From positions 1-50,776 of the forward strand of contig JAJIRX010000059.1 in assembly GCA_023853785.1 (NCBI GenBank): a stretch of 50,776 bases of DNA, written 5' to 3'. Under the pieces are notes generated by a model. The model was given only the letters and a program-made list of their open reading frames with translations, did not search any database and was not told where the DNA came from. This document shows positions 31,964 to 43,586 of this stretch, piece after piece; the stretch's first letter is position 1; the number at the start of each line of letters is the position of its first letter. The DNA is from Psilocybe azurescens. Lineage: Eukaryota > Basidiomycota > Agaricomycetes > Agaricales > Agrocybaceae. The translations under genes were made by a program, and so were the position numbers.

Positions 31964-33238
31964 CTACCCACCAAGCGCAACCCGCAGCTCGCGCACCAGC
32001 GCCCTATGCAAGCGCCTCGAGCGGCTCCTTGTTCCGGCCCATGCCCAGCCTGGGGACCTCCGCGATGGTGCGCGAGCGGTTGAGCACGAGCCCCACGCGC
32101 CGCGGGGAGAAGGAGACGGAGAGCGCGGAGAACGGCATGGGCTGGATGTGCGGCTGCGGCTGTCGTGGAGGGGGAGGTAGGGGGCGGGAATTTTGGGCGG
32201 CGGCGGCGGCAGCCGCTGTGGTGGGGATGAGGGTGCGCCCTTCATGAAGGAGAATATGGAGCGGCGCGGTTTTACTGTGTGTGCAGGGGCGGGGACGGGT
32301 GTGGGGTGAGAGGAGGACGAAGGAGAGAAGGGAGGTGGTGGGGGTGATTTTGGCGAGGGCAGGGATATCAGCGACGAGTTCTGCGATGTGCTCGTGTACA
32401 CCCGCCCCTGTCCCTCCCTCTCTTCCCTCCCCTGTCCCTGACCCGGTCTCGCGGCCCCTCCTCCTCCCTCCCTGTCCCCGGAACGCTCACCACCCCCTCC
32501 CTGACGCCATACACCCTGACCAGGTCCTCCAGCCGCGCGCGCGGTTGCGCGACGTCGAACAGGTCCCGGAACGCGTCTTCCCTGTCGGTGTGCAGCTCGG
32601 TGTCGTCGGCGAAGACGTCCTGCCGCACTTTGAGCGCGATGAAGCGGTCGAGGACGGGCGTCTCGCGGTGGATCGTGAGAAGGGGGCTCTGGCGTGTCCT
32701 GCGGCTGCGCGTGGGCCAGCGAGGTGAGGGAGGTGGTGGAGCGGGAGCTCGAGTACGCGGGCGGCGCTGCTGCTGCTACAGCTGCTGCGGATTCTTGGGG
32801 GCGGTGGCGCCGGAGGTGGTGGAGGCGGACGTGGGCAGGCTTAGCGGGAACGGGTCGCTCGTGTACGGCGGGCGCACGAGCAGCGAGTAGGAGGGCAGGT
32901 ACGTGCTGCGCAGGACGTGCATGCAGGCAGTGTACAGCTGCCGCGAGACGAGGCGCAGGGCGGTGGAGAGCCAGAAGAGCGTCTTGCGCTGCCGCTCGGG
33001 CTTGGTGTCCTGGTAGAGCTGCTGGTATTGGTGGGGGGAGGAGGGGAGGGGCGTGTGCGAGGGGAGGTGAGCGGTGGGAAGGTGTGGTGGATGATTTGGA
33101 GGAGGATGTGCGAGGGGAGAGAGGTCAGTGTTGCGTGGGGCCGAGCGGAGAAATGCGCGGATGAAGACGAGGGGGATGGCGGGGACTGGAGGTACGGTGG
33201 GGAGGAGGGAACATGATGATTTTGTCGTCGAGGATCAT
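31964..33238 (-). CDS. F-box-like protein, GC-rich, frame broken several times
   Basis: Minus-strand gene starting at ATG 33238 (MILDDKIIMFP). An F-box-like segment LTSLPSHILLQIIHHTFP (about 33145-33090) is followed by KPERQRKTLFWLSTALRLVS and RQLYTACMHVLRSTYLPSYS. A later exon has TPVLDRFIALKVRQDVFADD and ARLEDLVRVYGVREG, then a likely donor GTGAGC (about 32488) and acceptor near 32405. The C terminus passes through a Ser/Pro-rich segment to PHIQPMPFSALSVSFSPRRV and LGMGRNKEPLEALAYGALVR. These parts lie in different frames, with shifts at C- or G-rich runs, so indels (real or technical) are needed. F-box proteins act in ubiquitin ligases; the rest of the protein is unrecognised. A divergent fragment of the same family lies at 21.4-21.6 kb. 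Confidence 0.6.
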
Positions 33239-33239
33239 G

Positions 33240-34646
33240 GTTGCCAGTATGTGCTTTTTGTCTTCTTAAGAAGAACTTGAGAGTTGTGTTGTGTGTGTAC
33301 GATGTGCCAGCTGGAGCGAGGGAGAGTAGATATAGACACGTTTGTACTTGATTATGAGGTGATATGGGATGTTATGGTATTTATAAACGGAAGGCGATGC
33401 GACTGCGGACGCCGGGAGCGCTTGTATTCCTGGAATAAGTCGGAGTTCAATACGGCAGAGGCGCTGCGATCACGAGCTCAGTCGTAGCTGAGTTACTGCG
33501 TGATGTGTCCATGTCAGTGTTGAGTTCTTTCATCCAAAGGTAAACGTACGAGATTCGGAACGAACATCAATATGTGTACGTCAACATCAATCAAGGGAAT
33601 GACCAAGGTGACTCGAGGTGACTGCGTGTTGTGGGGTTATGTAGCGGTCTGGGTTTCCGCTACTATATAAGTCCACGGCCGCCCCAGGAAAACATGTACT
33701 GGAGTAACGGGTGTGACGATCTGAGAGTTGTAACGTTGAAGCCTGACTTGGTTCAGACTTATCTCGGGACAGATAGTCCAACGGTTGTGCCGTGTGCAAT
33801 TCCGGCATGTTCCATTTTAGGCAGAAACGTTACAGGTTAAGTACGTAAGCACTCTTGGCGGCCCCGACCGTGCCCGGTCCGAATCGACTGTTCGACACAA
33901 CGCGTGTTCGCCGCGTGGATCGATGAGCGTCCCTGCGTTGGATTTTTGAGAGGAACATGGACTATCGCATATATCGCTTTCGTTATGCGCCATGTTAGAT
34001 ATAGTCTCGATTCTCAATCTGATAGTGGGTAGCCATATTACATTTAAAGTAGCGAACCTGTCCAAGATGATATACACCCTTGAGTTTCTTTCCTTTGAGA
34101 ACACAAACCATCCCAAGTTCTAATCCAGCACTTTCCGCTTTGAATTGTTCTCCTTCCCTTCAGTGCCCATCAGCCTAGTACCCACCAGCCTAGCCCTCGC
34201 ATCATCGCCCACCTTCCGATCACGAGGTAAGATCCGGTGTATCCGGGGTCCCGCCTCGGAACAGAGACCCCGAGTGGTCGAACACACCTCAGACCGCAAC
34301 CACCACCACCTATCGATCACAATCCACACCCTCCCCTTCTCACATCCCTCTCCCCCACTCCACTGCATACACAACACAAACATATACCCTCTTCATCAAC
34401 ATCTCCCTACACAGCACTACCTACATCCCTCTCTTATTTTAGCTTCCCTTGCGCAGTGTCCTTGTAAAAATTTCCTGGGTTCTAAAAGCTTGAGCCTTGG
34501 CACGCGGACACTCCGTCTCATCCCATCACGCGCGCGGCTGACTTTATTTGACTTTGCTTTGCTTACTTACTGCTTGCTCGCTCGCTGCTGCTTTATACGA
34601 AACGAGGGATAGATAGAGGCTGAGTATATATTAGAGACCCGACGAT
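33240..34646. other. Spacer between divergent GC-rich genes
   Basis: The F-box-like gene (minus) and the OTU gene (plus) diverge from this 1.4-kb region, so it should hold both promoters. C/T-rich stretches near 34290-34440 fit the transcription start region of the OTU gene. No gene or clear TATA box is assigned. Confidence 0.35.
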
Positions 34647-37600
34647 ATGGGAAAAAAGGCTATCAAGGGCGGCAAAGGCCCGCTCCCTCATCGTAAGTCG
34701 TCTTTCTTTTCCTTGTTCCTCCTTTTTCGTCCCCAACCATTCTTCCTTAACGTTTAATAATTAATGTATACCGCTCCCATCCGTGCGCCCATTTCTTTTC
34801 TTTTCATCATGCACGCTGCGTGCACGCAGCGGCTGCAGGTGCGGGTGCGGCAATAGTGCCTTACCCCGCATTTTCTTTACCCTCCCCTGCCCGTCTCTTC
34901 CTCTCCCTCCCTCCCCCGCAACCCCTTCCCTCCCAATTTCTCCATTAATTCATATCTACACACTCAATCACTACTAACTCACCTATCCTTCTCATAGTCC
35001 GCCAACGCACCACACGTTCGTCCAGAGGGCGCGTACGTCTCTTCCTCACTGATACTACCCGTACAAAAAAACTGACCATTGTCAAATCGTTCGCTGCTCA
35101 CCACTCACTTTCACCGCGCATCCCTTACCCCTTCCACTCCACTCAACCACATCCCTTCCCCACACCCACCCTTCTCCTTTCCCCTTCCACCAAAAACACA
35201 CAGCTAATCCAATCCACCCCCTCCGCCTCGCTCCCGGACCAGCTGCGCCTCCTCGGGCTCTACGCCGCGCCCACGCTCGGCGACGGCAACTGCTCTCTTC
35301 CGCGCGCTCGCGGACCAGGTCTACGGGAGCCCCGTGCGGCACGCGGACGTGCGCAGCGCGGTGTGCGACTGGATCGAGCGCTGGGGCGAGCGGTACGAGG
35401 GGTTCGTGGAGTTCGAGGGCGAGGACGAGGGCGGCGCGGGCGCGGGGGCAGGCGCGGGGGCAGGGAGAAGGGCAAGGGCAGGGAGAAGGAGAAGCAGGCG
35501 GAGGGGGCAAGGAGGAGGAGGGGGAGAAGGGGAAGGGCACGCAGCGGAGCCGGCGCCTCGAGGCGTACCTGCGCAACATGCGCGAGAACGGGACGTACGG
35601 CGGCCACATGGAGCTCTCTGCCTTCGCGCACATGACGAAACGGAACGTGAAGGTCGTGCAGCCCGGGCTGGTGTATGTGATCGAGTGGCGCGCGGGCTCG
35701 GGCCTGGGCGCGGGGTCGGCCGCAGCGGAGGAGAAGAGGAAGGAGGAGGAGAGTCCGGTTGTTGCTGCTGCTGATTGTAATGCAGCGGCGGGAGAGTCCA
35801 CTTCGAGCGCTGCGGCGAAGCCGAAGTCCAAATCCTCTGCATCCTCGCTGCCGGCCACCTCCACCACCTCGGCCGCAGCCTCAGCCTCAACAGCAACCCG
35901 CCGCGCAACGCGCAGCGTCTCCAGCTCGGGCTCCCCCGTCAAAGCCAGCTCCAAAGCCCCGCCGAGGGACAGAGACGAGGGCAAGACGAAGGTGAAGACG
36001 GGGCATGGGTATTATGTGTTGGAGGAGGTGAGCAGCGATGAGGAGGAGGAGGGTGGGATTCAGAGCTATGGCTATGGGGTTACTGGAAGGGAGGACAAGG
36101 AAAGGGAGGAGGAGAGGGTGGTGCAGCCGACGGCGACCCCTGCGCCGATGGATGTTAAGGAGGAGGTAAAAGAAGAGGAGGAAGAGTCTGGGGGTCCGAC
36201 TGTTTATGTCGCGTGAGTTCTTCTTTACCTCTTTTTTCGTTGGTTGCGGTTGTGGTTGCGTTGCATTTATTTTTGCATGTTGTGCATTTTCGTTTGTTCG
36301 AATCCATCGCTTGGCGCGGCTAGTTGCTCTATTCTTGGCTTTCTATTTATGTGTTGCGATTCGCTTCGGGTTTGGGGTCTCTTCACCTTTTTATGGGCAA
36401 TGGATTTCCATTTTTGGATTTCGGATATTTTTTTCCCTTTTTCGTTTTGGTCGCGTGCCTCTGTTTTCTGTTTTGTTTTATCCCTTTGTTTTATCCTTTT
36501 ATTTTATCATTGTAACAATACGACAGAACGCTAACCTCACATTGTCATGTTATTAGATATCACGACTGGGAGCACTTCTCGTCCATCCGCAATCTTCGCG
36601 GCCCGCATACGGGGTTGCCCGACATCCAAGAAACGCCTGCGCACTCGCACCCGTCGCACCCGTCGCACTCTGCTCCCGTGTCATCCGTCCAGGATAATGG
36701 CATCGGCAACAGCAACATTAATAGCAAAGAAGCGATAAAGGAGAGAGAACGCGAGAAGAAACGCGAGAAGAAGGAGAAGGAGAAAGAGAAGGAGAGGGAG
36801 AGGAGGGAGAAGGGCGCGTTGAGGGTGAAGTTGAAGTTGCCCGCTCCTGCTTCGGCGGTGGGTTCGGCGGCGGGCTCGCATGCTGCGTCGCCTGCGCCTG
36901 CGAGTGCGATTATGGGTTCCTCAGCGGTTGCAGAGGAGGTGGCTGCTGCTGCCGCGGATCCGTCGACGATCCCCCTTCCCACATCGCGCTCTGCATCGCC
37001 GTTCCCCGCACCCGCGTCCTCTACGTCCGCTGCGTCAGCGTCCACGTCATCGACATCGGCCTCTTCCTCCTCTCATCCACATGCCCACCCGCTGTCCCAT
37101 TCTCATTCACTTCCGCCATCCCAGCTCCTCTCATCGCACACCATCTCCCCGAACTCGAACCCAGCCCTGCACGCGCGCCACATGGCGCACCTGCAAGCGG
37201 CGACGTCGCCCGCCACCGCGCGCTTGCAGCACCGCTCGCCGAAGCGCTCGTTCGACGAGTCGAGTGCGTCGGGGGGAGACGATAAGGATCCTAATAGCAA
37301 CAGCAGTAATGAGAACAGGGACGGCGCGAGCATAGAGAAGAGGTCGAGGAGACGGATGGGGTCTGTTACGGTTAATGTGCAGGTGCGGTCGTCGGCGTCG
37401 GCGCAGGGAGAAGGAGTGGAAGGCGCGGATGCGGAGAGTATGGATGTGGACGTGGAAGGCGAGGGAGAGGCGGGAACGCCAGGCCTGTCTGCGCCTGGCT
37501 CAAGCTCGTCTGAGACGAGTTCGGAGGTGGCCTCAGAGGAGGAAGCGCTGTCTCCTTCCGTGTCGGCGTCGGTGTCTCCCTCGCCGCCGCCCGAGATCGA

Positions 37601-37973
37601 CGTGGAGGAGGACATGGAGGACGCGTCTGCCTCCGCGCCCGCCTCGCAGGCCATGCAGTCGCCGCCGCACACACCCTCAGGCACGCCCAAATCCAAATCC
37701 TCGCGGAAGGGGGACGCCCGTATCGCGCAACGCGTACACTCAGGGCGAGAAGGAGCTCACGCGGCGCCAGCGCAAGGCGCTCGGGCTGCCGAAGGCGCGG
37801 GGTGCGGGCGGGATGAGCGCGGGGAAGATCGTGATTCCTGGGGCCGCTGGACGGGGCGCGAGCTGACGCCTGGTGTTGCGGCGGCGGACGCGGACCCTGA
37901 TGCGGAGGAGGAGTGGAGGCGGAATGGGACGGGGCGGTTGGATGTTAGGGGCTTTAGGGAGTTGAAGATCTGA
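34647..37973 (+). CDS. OTU-family cysteine protease (deubiquitinase-like), long low-complexity tail
   Basis: OTU proteases remove ubiquitin using a Cys-His catalytic pair. Exons read as 34647-34692, 34998-35032, 35204-36212 and 36557-37973. The N terminus is MGKKAIKGGKGPLPHR, basic as in relatives. The OTU core follows: LRLLGLYAAPTLGDGNC (catalytic Cys, about 35293), LFRALADQVYGSP, VCDWIERWGERYEGFVEFE, MRENGTYGGHMELSAFAHM and KRNVKVVQPGLVYVIEW. After the 344-nt intron, YHDWEHFSSIRNLRG supplies the catalytic His region. The remainder is a Ser/Ala/Glu-rich disordered tail. Apparent indels: one extra T after the catalytic Cys codon, one shift in the G-rich run near 35480-35510, an extra G at 37709-37713 and a lost G at 37840-37843. 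The last two cancel, restoring RWTGRELTPGV and the end. The protein looks functional if these are sequencing errors. Confidence 0.82.
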
Positions 37974-39490
37974 GAGGACGATATTTTGGGGTGTTGTGCG
38001 TCAGGGTCAGGGAGGTTGATGGATTGGAGGACGCGGGTTTGGGTGAGTGATGGCAAGGCGAGGAACACCGTGGCGGGTGGGGACTTTCTGCCGGCCCATG
38101 ATGAGATGAGATGCAACGCGGCGCGGATCCAACAGGAAGAAAATACGATCTTTCCTCCTCTCCTGTTTTGGCTTTTGGACAGGAAGTGTGGGACTCGACT
38201 GTCGACTTCTCTTTCGATCTGGCCCGGAGGCCGCTGTTGCTGGTACAGTTGTCGCCGCCGCCGAAGGAGTGCGCTGCCGGTCATTTCAGTGGCCTGACAA
38301 CGGAACCTTGTCCCGCTCCTCCAAACTGCTCCTTAGGCCGGTGTTCCTTTTGGCTTCTGACTTGGTCACATCTTCCGCTGGCATCCCAAGACATCCCCAT
38401 GTCGCTGGCCCTAATGCGGAATCACGTCCGACGTGGTTATAGCATCTGGATCTTTTGGATTCCGATGCTCTCGCATGCGCTTCCGTTATAGCACATCTCT
38501 GACATCTTTATGGTGTCGATGTGTTTGGTTAGCTTCGACTTGATCGTCTTTGGGAGTTATTGTTCGACATTGACGAGCGAGTGGGTGAAAGCGGTAGATA
38601 CATCAAATGATCTACACTTTCTGTGTCGATTCCGATCTTATCATTGGTCGCGAATACCGGGGAACCTCTTCCCAACTCGACAACAACATCATATCATCTT
38701 CCCTTCTTGCATAACTTTTTTTTCTTTTCTTTTTCCTTTCCTCAAAATCATTATTTATTTGAATGTCTCCTCCATTTTCTATCCTCTTCCTTGTTCTATC
38801 TCCGTCTCCATCTCTTTCCCTTTCCCTTTTACACGACACACGACCTCGTTTGTGAAATTTTGTTTCCTGTACATCAAATTATTTATTCGAAGTGGACTTT
38901 CCCTTTTTTTTCGGTCCATGACATAACACACGTACCATCATCCATCGACATAACATGTCCTCCGTCCAATTTTCATCGCTACTACTCGCACACTCAGCAC
39001 TCAGCAATCATCCTCATCCTCATCTTTCATCATCGACAATTATTCATCATCATTCATCATTTTTCACGACATGACACGAGACGATTTTTCTTTTTCTTTT
39101 CTCTTTCTGCTGCTCTCTTTTTTCTCCCTTTCTTACGCTCTCCTTTCCTCTCCTATTATATAACTGCAAACTGCGACTGCCAACTGCCATGCACTAGAAT
39201 TCAGATTTTTCCAATTTGCAAGCAAGCATACTATATATACAGCGATTGAACCATTCATGTGCCTGTATACTTTTCGTGATCGTAAATATTATTAATGGCG
39301 TTGAAACTGCTGAATCTTGCGTTGGTTCTTTGTGTCTAATCTGCCAGAACCTTGAAAAAATTGAGATTGAACGTGCTAATTTTGTAAGTATCAATCGATC
39401 ACCAACGTGGGAATAAAATAGAATTCAATTTTTAACCTCAATACACGTGATCGCCTCACATTGTACAAACTCAGACTGCAACTCAAGCGG
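37974..39490. other. 3' flank of OTU gene and T/C-rich spacer
   Basis: From about 38690 to 39160 the sequence is strongly T/C-rich with TCATCATC-like simple repeats, producing long meaningless frames. No gene is called. The region probably covers the OTU 3' untranslated region and then intergenic DNA. Confidence 0.45.
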
Positions 39491-39562
39491 CATTGGCAAC
39501 TTGCTCGCCCACCCTACTGCATATCGTGTCACTGCTCTTCACACGATTAGTCTTCGATACCT

Positions 39563-40375
39563 ATGCACGAGTTCTACGACGAAAGTATTCACGGCTTGGA
39601 ATCTCAAGAAGAGAGACTGAGAGCCGCACGAGTTTTATCTCAAGCAGGAATCCGATGCTTGATACATGGAGAAGATCCACTGTCATTCATCTACTTTGTA
39701 CCGACGGGACTCTTTGAGCTGCATGTCATTGTTGCAAATAAAGACGTACATCGCGCTGTGGCTGAAATACATGGTTCCCTACCTTACCGAGTTTTTACGG
39801 GCATTCTCGACCACTTCAATGACCCCTTACTCTTTGACCCCAATCGCACAAGGGCGTATCCTAACTCCATCTTCCTGAAGCCATTTTCAAACGACAGCAG
39901 GGATCCAGATATGATCATTGTTCACCCGGAATCCGACTTCAACCTGGTCGTCAGCGACTACAGTCGCTCTGTTCCACTTCCTCCTTTCCCCGACAACATC
40001 AGGTTTCCGACAAGGGTAGCATTCCTGGACTCTGCAATCGAAACACGCCTTGATCCCAATAGCGGCCTCGTAACATATCGGGCCACACAGAAACTCTGCA
40101 TCTGGATATCTTATATTATTGCATACACTCTTCGTAACCGCCCCATAGTATTGCCAAATGGCGACCTGGACCCGGAAGCTGAAGCGCTGAAATGCTCTCT
40201 AAGGCCTGAAAACCAGCCTCAGTTTGAAGCAAACCTCCGGCATACTGTAAATTCGCGTGACAGATCGCATCACATACTGATTCGAAGGGAAACATTGAGA
40301 AACATGGGGTATGTCCGCCAGTGTACTTGCTCAATATCGCCCATGATGCTGAACAGTCAACACGGCTCCCTTTAG
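39563..40375 (+). CDS. Uncharacterised fungal protein, possibly nucleotidyltransferase-like fold
   Basis: A single uninterrupted 270-codon frame, the longest clean frame in this part of the window. It begins MHEFYDESIHGLESQEERLR and includes AARVLSQAGIRCLIHGEDPL, then a hydrophobic strand and FELHVIVANKDVHRAVAEIH. The A-x2-L-x-x-A-G-I-x-C-x-x-x-G-E-D pattern resembles a mushroom family with a suspected nucleotidyltransferase-like fold; that resemblance is from memory and weak. A possible intron with donor GTATGT near 40309 would remove an in-frame segment but keeps the same stop. No membrane segment or signal peptide. Confidence 0.6.
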   Translation: MHEFYDESIHGLESQEERLRAARVLSQAGIRCLIHGEDPLSFIYFVPTGLFELHVIVANKDVHRAVAEIHGSLPYRVFTGILDHFNDPLLFDPNRTRAYPNSIFLKPFSNDSRDPDMIIVHPESDFNLVVSDYSRSVPLPPFPDNIRFPTRVAFLDSAIETRLDPNSGLVTYRATQKLCIWISYIIAYTLRNRPIVLPNGDLDPEAEALKCSLRPENQPQFEANLRHTVNSRDRSHHILIRRETLRNMGYVRQCTCSISPMMLNSQHGSL

Positions 40376-41770
40376 ACAAATAGAGCTAGCGGATAGGCCA
40401 TTACCTCGAGTTTATCCTGGAAACCCAAATTATATGTGACTATCCTTTTTGACTATCAAAATGTTGTATAGCTTATCCTGGTACTACCAGAAACGATTAC
40501 AAAAAGATGCGAGCTGACAGGGCTCATCAACAAGCACAGCAGCAGCAGCAGCAATCTACTATATCATCGAGAATCACCACACCTTCCTCTTGTCAAAGGT
40601 GAAAGAGTGTCATACTTCCTGTTATCCGAATTGTTGATACGTTTCTATTTTATAAAGTCGGCCATACTCTACTATTGCATTGCGAGGGGCGTCCTCTATT
40701 AGGTTAGCTCGGAAATTCATTCGGTAGATTCAGATGTTTTGTTTATTGGAGGCTGAGAAAATAAAGTAATGGTAGCTGAGTTACTTTACCTATCTGTAGT
40801 TTGTTCCATGCTTTCACCCTTCTATGTCAATTTCTCATTTTATATCAACTTTAACCCGTTCCAGACAGCTGGTCTACTAACTGGGCAAAATCAATTCATA
40901 TGCTCTAATTTGAACCCATTTTGGGATATACACATTTAGCTAATGATAGTTCAGTCTTGTAGACCCCGTTTCTGGTCGCAATTCACGATCCTCCAAGTCG
41001 ATCAATTCGGTAGTAATTGAAGCAAGTTTGATGGCGGAGATTGTCAGAATTTTAAAGCTTGACTGCGGTACTTGCGACTACTTATCTCAAAAATATGGGT
41101 TATGGGTTCCTTTCTGTCCAATAAAGCATGAGATTTTAGGATAATTGTCTACCATGCTTCTTATCTGTATTGGATGTTGGACATGAGTGGCAGAAAAGGC
41201 AGACACAATGTGTGGATGCCTGAATCGGCTAGCGGGAAATACCGATCATCCGAGTCAAACCAAATGTTGGCTTGGCAAAGTTCCGAGGCCTCACTATACC
41301 CGAATTTGCAACCTTGGGCGAGAACTGCGGAGACCTAGTGCTTCCTGTATGATCCATTGCGCGAGAATACTATTATCCCTGTGGGGGGAACAGATTGAGA
41401 ATAACTTCGTAGTTATCATCTCTAGGACAGGCATTCAAATGTTCAAATCGTAAAGGGCATAGATTTCGATAATGTGAGTCATAAGTAGTAAGAGTGACAA
41501 GTAGAGATAGCTGAAACTCGATATAGGAGACGACGTAATATGAGTTCGTGATAGTATGTAGAGATGGAAGCTGGAGGCAAGAGAAAGCTACATCGAAAGC
41601 GACATGGGAGTATAAAGATAGTGGCTACATATATCAAATTTAAATGAGCGAGTGACGTTAGCTGATAGTAATTCATGGTTTGAAGATGGAGTATAAGGCC
41701 CAAAGAGAGATTAAACGATGAGAGATATAAAAATGTAGGCGAGCGTGCATTGAGATCCTCTATACTTATC
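40376..41770. other. Intergenic, no convincing gene
   Basis: Contains a short CAG microsatellite (40537-40553). Frames on both strands are short and unrecognised. Confidence 0.4.
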
Positions 41771-42627
41771 CTATGCACTAGAATAGGTATAACACGGGTG
41801 TTGGGAGAAGTCATCGTATTTGGACGATTCCTCAGCCGGAAGGCATGATACACCCATCGGCGTATAATTGGCCGCCGCGATGCTGACTGGATGGTCTGGA
41901 TCCAGCAGAAATAAAGGAGTGTGTGCAGGCGGAGGGTGCCTATGCGCTATGTTACGTTCTCCGGCGTCGTATCTTTCATATTCGATGTCCATTTTTCTTT
42001 TCCATTTCTGCATGCCAGAATCATCTTCAAGTCAGCAATGGAAGTTTCAAAGATTAAATGGCTGGGCTCTACCTTTTCCGTGTCCCGTTTCTTCTTCAGA
42101 GCCTTCCGCTTTATTGCTGCTTTCTTAGCGATAACAGCTCTACGAGCCTCAAGATCAGCTGCTTGCTGGACCGCGATGGCCCTTGCAGCTTCCTGCGCCT
42201 CAGCACGCAGTCTCTCTTTGCGTGCCGCCATGTTTGGCACTACTCGCGCCCGAAACTATAGTTGTATAGCACACATTAAGTCAAAAGCAGATTATCTCAG
42301 GATCAAAAGGCAACTCACTTCGCAGTTAGCACAACTCTTCTCATACATGAGTCCGTGTTTCGGACAATGAGTGGCCGGGTTAATGCTCCCAGAAGCGACG
42401 GTGCCACTAATGAGTGAAGCGCTTGCAGAAGCCGGCTCTGCCTGACATTCCGATAACTGCTTCGTGGCCGAGGCACTACTTTCCTGTAGTCGTGATGGCA
42501 TCGTCCCAGCGGCGGCAGTGTACGCTTGCTTCATGAGGACCGATGCCCTCAATCCGTGTACATATTTTGTGGGGGAAGAGGTGGATTTTTGGTGGGAAGG
42601 ACCATGATGCTGATAGTAGGATGGGAT
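41771..42627 (-). CDS. C-x2-H-x7-C-x2-C module protein, paralog A (5' end not defined)
   Basis: Three exons, all in phase 0: 42627-42319, 42255-42073 and 42007-41771, giving 242 residues plus stop from the first resolved exon. Exon 1 contains VHGLRASVLMKQAYTAAAG and ends with the possible metal-binding module CPKHGLMYEKSCANCE exactly at the splice site. Exon 2 is a highly charged helix: FRARVVPNMAARKERLRAEA followed by Ala/Arg/Lys repeats to KKKRDTEK. Exon 3 reads KWKRKMDIEYERYDAGERN and ends PCYTYSSA. The acceptor of exon 1 (CTGCAG, 42628-42633) shows that an upstream exon exists; I could not find it. A C2HC zinc-knuckle-like site plus a basic coiled segment is consistent with a nuclear or RNA-binding role, which is inference. 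Confidence 0.65.
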
Positions 42628-43586
42628 CTGCAGTCAAGATGGTGTTTAACGCATGCAACTGGGAGGACGGCAGTATAACTCACATAATATTCAATGTGTT
42701 GAGGTAGAGTAGAGATAAATGTAGTATAAAAACGTGTAAATAATAAGAGTTCGTTAAAGTGGGGTCGTACAGTGCACAGCACAAGTAATAGATAGAAAAG
42801 GAATAGTGTTGGGAGTCGAAGGATAAGCAAGGCCACCGCTTTATAGTGTTCTCAACAGTTCGCGAACATGAACTGCATCTCCGATAGAAAATAAGCTTCA
42901 TCGTGGCTCATGTGACCGTTCTTGAATACATTGTCCACTCAATTAAGTAGGACAATGAGACTGTGCCACCGCACCGAATAATATGTGCAAATTCCACGAA
43001 TAGCGCCGTCCGAGGTGCGGATATTAAACTGCCTAAGCGATTCAGTATCTCCGGATTGCTGTCGTACCGCATGCTCAAGATTCCTCCGCTCCTACTCTAT
43101 GAGATTCGGAATTTCTCCGAGGATAATTGAATTTGCACCAAAGCTTTCCAGGAATTCCAGAAAGCTGGAGCATCGGCCGTTTGAACTTTGGCTAGTAGTC
43201 TACGATAAGTATGATGAGAGGTATGATGAGAAGAGGAGATTTCAAAGTTTTAATTGACGTGTGGTGATACCAGTCTTCAATGCAAAAAGAATATGAATAA
43301 ATTTGAACTTCAGATACCACTGGTTATGGGACAATCCCATCTCCGAGGCCGACACTACTGCCAAGACCAAAGACCAAAGTCATTGAATGTACGCACTCGC
43401 CTCCCATGGGAACTCGTACAAAGGCTCCGAAACAATGTCAGGTCAGGCAGGCCCTCATGACAGTAATTTCACATTGAAACAATAAGGAGGTCTATTTTAA
43501 GTTGATTCAGAGTCATGGAAGATCCAGGCACTGGCCCAGGATGTTATAAATTGCCGTTAGGTAAACGACCTCACTTTTGACACATA
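42628..43586. other. Spacer with unresolved 5' exon of paralog A
   Basis: The minus strand should hold the missing first exon and promoter of paralog A, but no second C-x2-H module is visible here, unlike in paralog B. The plus-strand frame at 42985-43257 has no recognisable motif. Confidence 0.35.

Noticed and set aside
35082..35984. A 300-codon minus-strand frame opposite the OTU gene
   Set aside because: It is an antisense shadow of GC-rich coding sequence; its Pro/Arg-rich translation has no domain, and the plus strand encodes a recognisable OTU core with splice sites.
36560..37696. Large antisense and alternative-frame openings within OTU exon 4
   Set aside because: Absence of stops is explained by very high GC and low complexity. 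The plus-strand frame connects to the catalytic His segment and shared C terminus.
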